Assembly: GCA_016647705.1 (NCBI GenBank)
Contig: CM028335.1
Location: 9,934,905-9,998,904 of the forward strand
Length of the DNA stretch: 64,000 bases
Reading direction: 5' to 3'
Source of the DNA: Eucommia ulmoides
Lineage: Eukaryota; Streptophyta; Magnoliopsida; Garryales; Eucommiaceae
Part shown: piece by piece, positions 25,350 through 35,800 of the stretch
Layout: the number at the start of each line of letters is the position of its first letter
Numbering within the stretch: position 1 is the stretch's first letter
Made by a program: the position numbers and the translations under genes
Notes under the pieces: generated by a model
Database searches by the model: none
Seen by the model: the letters and a program-made list of their open reading frames with translations, nothing else
Told to the model about the DNA's origin: nothing

Positions 25350-26715
25350 GGGCAAAAAGCCGCTTCTCAGCCTTGATTCCGCTAAAAGAATGGCTTATCA
25401 GCACGAGGAAGAAGGAAAAAATGACAATTTGGACTTCTCTCTAAACATACTTGTTCTCGGAAAATCAGGAGTCGGCAAAAGTGCAACGATAAATTCGATC
25501 CTTGGCAAAGAAATGGCTCCGATCGCCCCGTTCGAGCCTGGCACGACTTCCGTCAATGAAATGAGAAAAACGATGGGTGGAGTCCATATTCGGGTCTTCG
25601 ACACCCCCGGTCTCCGGCCTTCTCTAATGGAACAGGGGTATAATCGGAAAGTATTATCAGCAGTGAAGAAACTCACCAAGAAAATCCCAGTTGACATTGT
25701 TCTCTACGTCGATCGTCTCGACGCCCAAACCCGAGACCTCAATGACCTGCCATTGATGCAGACAATCACGGGCTCTCTAGGCCCATCGATCTGGCGGAGC
25801 GCGATCGTTTCCCTCACTCATGCTGCCTCTGCTCCTCCCGACGGGCCTTCGGGCTCTCCGTTGAGTTACGAGGTTTTCGTCACCCAACGGTCCCACGTTG
25901 TGCAGCAGTCTATCGGACAGGCCGTTGGTGATTTAAGGATGATGAGTCCAAGTTTGATGAACCCAGTTTCCCTTGTCGAGAACCACCCATCTTGCAGTAG
26001 GAATCGGGAAGGAGAGAGAGTGCTCCCAAACGGGCAATGCTGGAGACCACAGCTTCTCCTATTGTGTTACTCCATGAAGATCTTGGCAGAAGCCAGTTCT
26101 CTCTCTAAACCTCAAGACCCGTTTGATCACCGGAAGCTATTCGGGCTTCGGGTTCGGGCCCCGCCACTTCCGTATCTATTGTCGTCGATGTTGCAGTCTC
26201 GGGAACATCCGAAGCTTTCTCCGGAGCAGGGTGGCGATAATGTTGATTCCGATATCGATTTGGATGAGTTATCGGATTCTGATCGAGAAGAGGAGGAGGG
26301 AGAAGAAGATGAGTACGATTAGTTGCCGCCATTTAAGCCGCTGAAAAAGGCCCAGCTCAATAAGCTGAGCAGAGAACAAAGGAAGGCTTATTTCGAGGAG
26401 TACGATTATCGGGTGAAGCTTCTTCAGAAGAAGCAATGGAGGGAGGAGATCAAAAGAATGAGGGAGATGAAGAAAAGAGGGATTAATAATAGTGACAGTG
26501 GTGTGGCTGATTACGGTGAACCAGAGGAGGAGGATGCCGGAGCTATACAGCTCCTGTGGCGGTGCCACTGCCGGACATGGTGTTGCCACCATCTTTTGAT
26601 GGGAATTCTCCGGCATACCGGTACCGTTTCCTGGAGCCGACCTCTCAGTTTCTGGCAAGACCAATGCTCGACACGCACGGGTGGGATCATGACTGCGGCT
26701 ACGATGGGGTGAAGG
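25345..26715 (+). pseudogene. Captured Toc120/Toc132-type chloroplast import receptor GTPase fragment
   Basis: The parent genes encode Toc159-family receptors of the outer chloroplast envelope, which bind preproteins and hydrolyse GTP. The fragment opens just inside the left hairpin and reads to 26322 in one frame. It has the P-loop GKSGVGKSA and G3 DTPG, then LDRLDAQ-like and LTHAASAPPDGPSG stretches, VENHPSC, VLPNGQ and an acidic tract ending EEDEYD. A TAG (26320-26322) stands where Toc120/132 proteins have Q; the same frame continues with PPFKPLKKAQ to about 26,500. From about 26,545 the homology (PDMVLPPSFD, DTHGWDHDCGYDG) lies in another frame. The acidic N-terminal domain and C-terminal membrane domain are absent. 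It cannot be a working receptor; a truncated GTPase-domain peptide is conceivable. Confidence 0.9.
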
Positions 26716-26734
26716 TAGATTTATAATCAGCTGC

Positions 26735-26835
26735 ATGGTCCCGGGGTTACCAACCCCGGGACCATCCCACCTTAAAAAAAAAAAAAAAATAAATAAATAA
26801 ATAAATAGATCCCTGGATTGATAACCCCGGGATCT
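26735..26835. repeat. Paired hairpins inside the right inverted repeat
   Basis: Mirror of the left pair: the ATGGTCCCGGGGTT palindrome at 26735-26765 is identical to its left partner. The outer hairpin (26807-26835, AGATCCCTGGATT pairing with AACCCCGGGATCT) has mismatches. Confidence 0.85.
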
Positions 26836-27212
26836 CACTTCTCGGGACTCAAAATTCCGAAATACTCGTCTTGGGTAAATAAGTTAAAAAAAATTCGTTG
26901 TCAGTAATTTTTTTTTATTTTTCTATTTATTAGGTAAAGAGCTCTTAAATTTAAATTGTTTCTTTTTTGTTTTTTTTATTTTTTTTTATTTTTAGTTTTT
27001 TATTTTGTAGTTTTTACTTCTGATTTCTTCATTTTCTATACACACCATAAATAATAACTAAAGAAAAAAATAAAATAAATAATAAAAAACAAAGGTTAAA
27101 CATAAAAAATAATTAAAAAAAAATGAGAGAGAGGAGTAAAAACTAAAAAATAAAAAATATGAAGGATGATTTTTTTCAACAAAATATGATAGATAAAATA
27201 TAGGAAAAATCG

Positions 27213-27850
27213 ACGATTAGTCTTATTTTTTGGATGTAATTTGCGATTGGTCCTTTCTTAGTATTAGGTTTTGATTTAGTCCCTAGGTTGGATTTTCACT
27301 TAAATTTTAGTCCCGCATTGCAGAAATTGTAGGGACATTGCAAGAATTGTACAGACATTACATGAATTTTATAGTGAATATTAGTTACATATAACGCATA
27401 TTAGTTATAATTTCATAATTTTTTTTTTTACATATATCTGTGTATTTTTTGTTACATGTACTTATATAATATTAGTTACATATTACAATTACATATATCT
27501 ATGTAATATTTGGTGACATTTAACAAATATTAGACACAAAAATTAGTTTAATATTAGTTACATGCATTTGTATACATTTAGTTACTTGTAACTAATTACA
27601 TGTATTTTGTGTGATTTTTATTATATCTAATAAAAATTTTACAAAGTTGTTAAAAAAAAAAAAAATTGTTACATGTTACAAAATACAGTAACTTTAATTT
27701 TACACACAAAATTGTTACATTTAACTGCGTGTGTATAAGACTTCGTCTTTTTAAAATAGACGAAACTAAAACTAAATTTTCTTCTACCCCTAAGATTTTT
27801 TACCAATTAAGGTTGAAATAGGACCTCCCACCGATTACTCCTACAATATA
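27213..27850. mobile_element. Unclassified insertion within the right MULE arm
   Basis: About 640 bp separate two pieces that are continuous in the left arm and in the related block at 28.3-28.6 kb. It is flanked by AAATATA and AATATA, a possible target duplication. The interior repeats TTAGTTACATAT-like motifs; no coding potential is seen. Confidence 0.45.
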
Positions 27851-28269
27851 TTTCAAGTATTATTAAAATATAAGGTGTGTCTCGAATTTAACCTCTCTAA
27901 TTCACTGAGTAACTAAAGAAAATAACCTCTCACAATTTTCAAAATCTGTTTTAAAAAAACAAAACCAAGCATGCCCTTGTTGCACTTAATGCTCAAATAA
28001 TTTATTCCAAATCCTCAGTCACTTGATATTTAATACATTTTCAATTTAAATTAAAAATAAAAAATAAAATAAAACCAATTAAATAGTATTACCAAAAGAT
28101 TCCTATACTTTTGCCATGATCCCACGTGTCGCACAAGAAGTTGAAACTTCAACAATTATGGAAAAATAGTAAAATTATTGACTATAGATTACCGCCACTC
28201 CTACAATTCATAGACTTATTGACATTTGTTTCATATTTATTTTTATTTTCATATGATATTTATTTTTGA

Positions 28270-28340
28270 AAAATCAAAAGTAAAAACCTGATATGATATT
28301 TATTTAAAAAAAAAATCAAAAGTAAAAACTTGAAAAACGA

Positions 28341-28384
<44 letters not shown>

Positions 28385-28605
28385 TAATAAAAATCAAGAA
28401 ATAAAAATTTAAGAAACAAAAAAAAAATTAATTTAAAAAATGAAATAAAAAATACGAAAAAAAAAAGTAGAATATAGAAAATAAAAACAAAAACAAGATA
28501 AAAAAACAAAAAATCTTATATCTCAAGGATATTTTTGTCAACAAATATAATAAGAGATGTCTTAAGGATTATCAAAATGTCATAGGGTGCCTTAAGTTTA
28601 AACTC
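28270..28605. repeat. Third copy of the MULE-arm sequence
   Basis: In complement it follows the outer left arm: GAGTTTAAA, then a CACC...CATTTTRATAATMCTT block, then AAGACATCTCTTATT. It also contains an (AAT)n run at 28,343-28,392. It may be the end of a neighbouring related element. Confidence 0.45.
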
Positions 28606-28959
28606 TATTTTCTAGTCACTTTTTTTATTTTTATTTTTGTGTATAACTGTTAATCAAAATCATGTATTATTTTTTAATTGCATTCATGTATTTTTTTAGT
28701 TAAATTTTTAGATTACATACATGCATTTTTTTTATTATTATTATTTTTATTTTTTTTGTTTACATTCCTATAACTGAAAAATGTATCTGAAAAATACACT
28801 GAGAAACAAAAAAAAAATTACAGAGGCATGAGGCTAGACTCCAACGATCGGTGACGAAAGGTCTAACGCAAACGAGGATACAAATCCTAAATGGAAACAT
28901 TTGACCAGGATAAGGAAACATAAATCATGAGACAGAAACCCTAGGTAAAACATAATTAA

Positions 28960-29410
28960 CGTTGCGTTTAGTACATGGGATTCAAGATGGGATTAGAATA
29001 TCCATAGAAATAGCCATTTCATTCTTATATTTGGTACATGGGATTAAACCTCATTCTCATTACCAAGGATTTTCTAATCCCACAAAACATAAGATTAACC
29101 AATACTAAGATAAACTTGGTATTGGTTAATCTCAATTACATAGAATTAAGTTTAAATCATTCATCGGCCAAAAAAACGAGACCAAATATTAACTCAAATA
29201 TCTGAATTGGAATAAAATTTAATTAAATTAACAATTACACCATTTGAAAATTTAATTAAATTACTATTTTATCCTTTGATGTCATCCCAATACTATATGT
29301 AATCTCTTTTGTCACGAAATATAAAAATGGTAATAATAATTCCATTTCATTATCATAGTAATTCTAATTTTATTGTCATTCTATTCTATTTCAGCGTACC
29401 AAAAATAGCG
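28960..29410. mobile_element. Harbinger-type MITE
   Basis: The inverted ends CGTTGCGTTTAGTAC and (complemented) CGCTATTTTTGGTAC are flanked by TAA on both sides (28957-28959 and 29411-29413), the three-base target of PIF/Harbinger elements. 451 bp, non-coding. It lies about 290 bp downstream of the PGK-TrmB stop codon. Confidence 0.6.
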
Positions 29411-29700
29411 TAAAGGATTTAATTAAAATGGAGGAAATGATCGATAAAAGAGCAAAATTGGAAGCATTGATCAATCATCCATGTAAAAATTCCATCATAA
29501 ATTTTTAAAACAAAATTCTCGATCAGATCATAAATTTTGATTTTCGTTTTTTCTATTTCTATTTCATGTTCTTTGTGGAGGAAAAAACATTATCCCAATG
29601 CGACCTTAGTTGCCATTTCCAACTAAGACAACTTGGTAAAAATAATTTCCAAGGTTTATGACGATTTCTGAATGAGAATTACCTGCCTGAAGCATGTGGT

Positions 29701-32700
29701 TCAATCTGCATTTGTTGATTTTGAAAGCATCAATCTGTACATGGGGTTCCCCTTGTCGACAACGTGTTGTTCCCAATCTGATCGAACTCCAAACGGGTTT
29801 TCCTTCAACCATCCTCCTCCATTACTATCATCATCCACAACAGCGAGCTTGCCTTTACCGTATTCTATGAACTGTTCCCTCATCCTGACTGCGACTTCTT
29901 CTATGTCGGATTGAAGGAAGATCTGAATTTCGACAACAAAAGGGCAAAATAAATAAATATTGTGCTCATATCTGATACTTAACAACGAAATGGAAATTAA
30001 TTTAAACTGAATTGTGAATTTTACAAAATATATGTTGGTGGTGTTGGCATTCTCAGTTTTCAAAAATTCAAAATGTTACTCTCTTTTAACCACACAGCTC
30101 GTAGAAATTCAATGGGACTAACCCACTCTCAAAAGACACCTTGTAAAATGAGGATGGTCTCTAGACTTATTTATAGCTCAAGATCAGGGAACACAAGTGA
30201 TAGACTCAACAAGCCTCTTCACGTGCAGAGCAGACTTTGACAAACCACTGCGAACGGATATCGAGGGACCAAACATCAATGTGTCATTCAACAAGTGTCC
30301 TCACACGTAAGGTGGACTTTGACAAACCACTGCGAATAGATATCGAGGGGCCTAACTGATGCTGGATTCAACATACCCAACATCAGATGAAATACCTGAC
30401 TCTGATACTATTTAGAAATCCAATGGGTCTAACTCACTCCTCTTACTAGGCATCTTTTAAGAGCGAGTTGAGCCCCTTGGATTTTTATACTTAATAATGA
30501 AATGGAAATTACTTTAACCTGAAGTGTGAACTTTACAAAACATAATAACAAAATGTTGGTGTTGTTGGCATTCTCAGTTTTCAAAAATTCAAAATTCTAC
30601 TACTTCTCTCTTAACAACGCTCAAACACACTTTTACAAGAGGAAAAAAAATACAATATTCAATCTATCACATCACCTGTATAAATTTAATTTTAAGTTCA
30701 AATCACACATGTCCAGAAAATTAGGGTGACAGAAATGAGGATGCTGCGGTGGATGAGTGGGAAGACGAAAATAGATAAAATTAAGAATGAAATTATTAGA
30801 GAAAATTTAGAAATAGCACCTATCAGAGAGAAAATTAGAGAATCGTTTACGTTGGTTTGGGCATGTGTATAGAAAACTCATTGAAGCACCAGTGAGAAAA
30901 TGTGATTTAGTTCAAGGGAAAGGACTACTAGAGGGAGAGAAAGTGGTAGACTTAAGAAGACATTGAACTAGACTATTAGAATTGATTTAATGACATTAAA
31001 CCTGACTGAGGGGATGACCCTTAATCGATCACTAAGGCGTAAATGGATTCATGTAACTTGTTGTATCTTAATTTTTTCTCTCTCTATAAATTTTACCTAC
31101 CCAACAAACATGATCATTCTCTCTTCATCAACAACATTTTTCAATCAATCACATCACTTTAACTTTTAGAATTTTTAACACATTATTGATAAAAATCCTC
31201 TTTTTCAAAACAAACCAAATAATGTTTCACAATATACAAAAACTGTTTCCAAAATTTTTAAAACGGTTTCCGAAAACAAAACCAAACAGCCTCTGCAATG
31301 ACTCATTAGTCATTAAAACATAATTTAGGCAAAGTTAGTCCAACAGAGGAGCCACAGGAGGGTGTTATGTTACCTTTCCATCTGATGAAAGCAAATCGAT
31401 TATGGCTTCAACTAACGATCTCTGCACCATTCTCCACCTGTGTTCTGGTTTGTTGAAATCAGGATTTGGACACTGCTTGATAAAAGAAGAAAATCTCGTG
31501 TGTAAGATAAAAGTTAGCACTCGTCATTGGTTGATAGCACAAAACATTCACACCAGAAAATTATGTAACTCAGTAAAAGAAGACTGAATATGAATTTCTA
31601 AACCTGGACAATCAGCCATTTTTGAAATCTCACTCTTTTTTTCAATCTGGTGATCCAAATCTTGCTTTCCTAGCAGCTACTTAGGCCCTGATTGGTTTCT
31701 GTTTCTGTTCCCTGATTTCTGTTCTCGCTCCCAGAATTTTGGGATTAATGTACAAAAATGCGTTTAGTAAACACGTTTCTGTTCCCAAATTTTTGGGAGT
31801 AATTCTTGAATTCCTTAAGAATCTGAGAAACAAAAAAAAAATATTAATTCCAATTTACTTCCACAAAACTATTTCCACTACCACTCCACCGACCGCCGCC
31901 ACCCCGCCGTTCACCATACATTTAAATAAAAAAAAAAGAATGAATGTTAAACGTGTTTCTTGTTTCTAATCTCATAAATTAAAAGGAACAATTTCAGGAC
32001 AATGGTCGTCACCAAACATATTTCTATTCCCCGAATACTCCAGAACGGAAACAGAATTCCCATCCCAACTTATTGGAAGTAGAAACTAAAAAGCATAAAC
32101 ACTAACCAAACGCCACCTTATGTTCAAAAACAAGAAATGGGTGAAAGTGTACTCACTTTAGTATGTATTTTGGCCGAATTCTGCCTTTTCTATGTAGTTA
32201 CCGTTTGCTTTAGTCTAAGTACAGTTTGGAGCCTGTTCATGCATTCTTCTACTTATTTTATGTATACACATTTGATGTGAGAGAGAGAGAGTTATACGGT
32301 AAAGGCATGATACAGCTGCTCCGTATGAGTTGATACTTTCCAAAAAAGAAAAGGCATCTTAGATCAATTTTCATGTTCATGATATTTCCCCCCACTCAAA
32401 CAGACAAAGTCAATTTCAAGATGAGAATTCTAAACCAGGGCAAACTGAATATGTTGACATAGCTGATCAGATTAATATTTTTTGTTTTTGCTTTTGTTTT
32501 TTATTTTTTTGGGGGTTTTCTGGTAATGTGTGTCTAGGCCAGCTAACGTGCACCTTGATTAATCACCCCACCGGACAATCTTACGGGCGCACTCCCTACA
32601 TCGGCCTGGTACATTCAAGATTAAATTTAAGATTTTAATTCCTAGAATGCTCCCCAGGAGAGTCAAACCCAGTGGCAAGAAAAATATCACCTCCCCTTGC

Positions 32701-32897
32701 CAATCACACTAATACCTGTACTGATCAGATTAATAGTATTATTGAAAACCAGTTGGAAGATTGTAGATGCCACTTGAGCAATATTATAAATGACATTTGC
32801 ACACAGAATTACCTGTATTGATACAAGGACCAACTTTCCAAGGTAACTTGAAACGATGGACCCAAATGTTGTTGTAGCATTCGTTGCGATGAAGTGC
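29701..32897 (-). CDS. C-terminal half of the TrmB-like domain (exons 11-13)
   Basis: Exon 11 gives HFIATNATTTFGSIVSSY and ends at VSIQ; exon 12 gives CPNPDFNKPEHRWRM; exon 13 gives IFLQSDIEEVAVRMREQF and ends near MYRLMLSKSTNAD. The order is that of TrmB. The usual QFPDPWFKKRHHKRRM signature is altered: PDPW is PNPD here, so the catalytic aspartate is displaced by one position. Exon 10 reaches exon 11 only across an 11.7 kb intron, yet phase 2 fits exactly. Confidence 0.88.
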
Positions 32898-35800
32898 CTA
32901 GCAGAAAACCATAACAGAGCAACACGGATAAGATGTATGGATGATGATTGATTGGAATAAATTTATTAAGGCACCATTTGATTAAAAAAATATACATTTA
33001 TTTAAAAACAAAAATCAAAAATCAAAAGCATGTTTGACAGTGTAGTGAATATATCTTCGTATAATATCTATAAATGATCTCTTAATCCAAAACGATTCAT
33101 AGATCTTTGAAAAAATGTCGGTAAAGAGATCTTACTCTATCAATATCCATCAATCTCTTAAAAAGAGCAGTCCAATGTAAAAAGCCTCCCGCCATTGCAG
33201 ACTGGGAAAGTCAAATGTACGCAGCCTACCTCTATTTATAGACGGACTGTTTCCAAGATTTGAACGTGGGACCTCCAGGTCACAATGGAGCAACCTTACC
33301 ATTGTACCCAAGACTCACCCTCATCCATCAATCTCTATAATAAAAATCAGAAAAAACAAAAAGCAGCAAATTTTTGCTTTCTTAAAAAAAAGTATATAAA
33401 ATCATGTTTTTACTTCTTTTTTTTTTTAAAAAAAAAAAAAAAAATTAAAGTACTTTTTTAAGAGCAAAACAAACGCTACCTTTAAAATTAAGTACTTTTT
33501 TCTTAAAAAAAAAAAGTACTTAAAGAAAACGTTACCAAACTGTGCCAAAATTTTTGGATGAGAAATTATTTGAATATTTAGCATATTTATTTAATATAGT
33601 TACATTAGTATATTATTAAGTATATAGGTCATATTTTGTATTTATGTAATGTTGATCAATTTGTTAGTTTCCTTATTCGATTAATTAAATCTCATTTATT
33701 AGGGTTGATTTATTTCCTTGTTTAGCCCAATGTTGGGCTATAAAAACAGGAGAGAATAACCTCAAAGGAGATGCCGAATTATTCCATCAAACCTATGTTC
33801 TTTTTGGTATCTAGAGTGTAAAAAAAAAAAAAAAAAAGGGGGAGGGAAACCAAAAAAATCCTAGCCCCTCTGCCGAACACCCCTACCATTGCGTACCGCC
33901 ACCTGCCTATTGCCGGAACCCCCGCACCTGACCAGATCCAACACCACTGCTAGATCTTCCAGCGTTGCCGCCTCCCCCTGCCTGCTACGCTGCACCATAC
34001 CAACATTGGCCCAGAACCACCTGCCCATTGATGGAACTGCCGCGCCTGACCAGATCCAGCACCGGTGCCCAGATCTGCTTGCGTCGCCGCCTGCCACTGC
34101 CAACTCCAGCGTGCCGTACTACCATCTGCCAGAAAGTGCCCAGAACCCTCAAGCGTCCCCACCCCTAACCAAATCCAGCACTGCTCCCCAGATTCACCAG
34201 CGCCGCGGCCTGCACCTGCCAAGGAACCACCGCCTGCACCTAATGAAGGGCTGTCCCACTTTGCAGCTGCTCCACCGTTCAGTTAATTTGCATCCCCCTT
34301 AACGATGTGGTCTAGTAGTCGCCCGTGTCCACTTCATTATACCATATGTGCAATATAACAATGGATCCCTATCTTTGTTGTCTAGGTAACCTAGTGTCCG
34401 GTTACCTTCGTCTTGTCTTTGTCGTTTTACCGGCAACGACCGTTCTTCCAGTTCTCTTTTTCCGTACTACCATTCGTTTTCATGGCTATCAAAAATGAAG
34501 AAATCCAGTCATCTCCAGTTTCTCGCACAGACCTATCTTGTGAAACAAATGCACCAACTCAGCATTACACGAGTGTAATATTGAATGGGCAAAACTTCCA
34601 TGTTTGGTCCCATTGGCTTTGCCTTTATCTTGATGGAAAACGCAAGCCCAACTGGATTTTGGGAACTGAACAACTTCCGGCCGCAACAGATCCCAAGTTC
34701 GCTCAGTGGGATGCTGATAATTGTGTCATCTTGAGTTGGATGTTCAACTCTGTGGACAACCGGCACTATAACATTTTTATGTACCACAAGACCATCAATG
34801 GGCTATGGTCTACCACTCTACCCTAACAAAGATGTACGCCCATGCAAGGTATGATTTCCACATATTCGAGCTTCACCATAAGATATTTTATGTTTCCTAG
34901 GCCTCCTTTAGGTTTTATGCACAACTTTGGATATCTTTAGACTAGATGGGAAGAGTTGGCCCAATACAAACCGCTAACTGATTTTCCAAATGATTCTGAG
35001 ATTAAGACCAAATGCCTTCACAGCCGCCGGACTTACTAATTCTTGATGGGTTTAAAACTCGAGTTTGAGAATTTCCGAACTCACATTTTAAATTTATCAC
35101 CTATGCCCTCTCTATACGAGGCCTTTTCAACTGTGGATAGTTATGAATGGCGACGACTTCTTCCAATACGAGAAGCCTCTCCTCAAGTCCCAGAACAGAT
35201 AGCATTTGTTGCCCCGCTGGCTCTCACACCATGGGTACCCGTCAGTAGACTCAATACTGCCAACATTGTCACAAGACCGATACCTCATTGACCGCAACTT
35301 TGAACTACACCCCCAATTGAAGCAACAGTACACTCGGAATCATGGAAACTGACAAAAAAAAGGTGCTCCCCGTATTGGCATTGTGGTTTTTGTTCCTATT
35401 CTACCACAATCGACCTCTGCCACACCTAACTAGAGTCAGCTTCAAGATCACATAGCTCAACTACAACTGTATTTGGGTTTGACATCCGCTTCGGATCCCA
35501 AGGTTGTTTTGCTACAGGTACTCCTACCCCCCCTTCATGGTAAGTTATGACAACCAACGTGGATTCTAGATTCAAGTACTACTAACCACATGACTAGTAA
35601 ACTATTAACCTTCATCTCCCCTGTCACTTCCATTGACTAGACGGTTCTAATTGTCGATGGTACCTTCATTCCTATTAAATGTCAAGGATATGCATACTTA
35701 TCCTCTGATATTACTCTTTGATCTGTTTACTACGTCCCTAACTTTACTTATAATCTTTTATCTGTTAGTAGTTTTGTTAAGAATCTTAACTGTGTCGCTA

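Larger units (their letters stand above)
24680..27905 (+). mobile_element. Pack-MULE-like element with captured Toc receptor fragment
   Basis: Long AT-rich inverted repeats enclose host-derived sequence. The left arm (about 24,680-25,349) and right arm (from 26,735) share, going outward, two GC-rich hairpins, TATTTCGGA/TCCGAAATA, TTACTGACAACGAATT and its complement, TTTACCTAATAAATAG and its complement, and CTCTCTC/ATGGTGTTTATAG-type blocks. The right arm is split by a later insertion (about 27,213-27,850) and resumes to about 27,905. Inverted repeats this long with a captured gene piece are characteristic of Mutator-like Pack elements. I found no 9 bp target duplication, so superfamily and exact ends are inferred. 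Confidence 0.65.

Noticed and set aside
24640-27950. A 9 bp target duplication for the Pack element
   Set aside because: I tried several end positions and found no convincing match, so exact ends were left approximate.
28343-28392. CRISPR-like short repeats
   Set aside because: This is a simple AAT microsatellite; no spacer structure exists anywhere in the window, and the genome is a plant's.
28300-28509. Phe/Tyr-rich frame that could look like a membrane peptide
   Set aside because: It is the translation of an (AAT)n microsatellite and A-rich MULE-arm sequence.
33861-34302. Proline- and glycine-rich open frames on both strands
   Set aside because: Artefacts of the GC-rich Copia A leader repeat.
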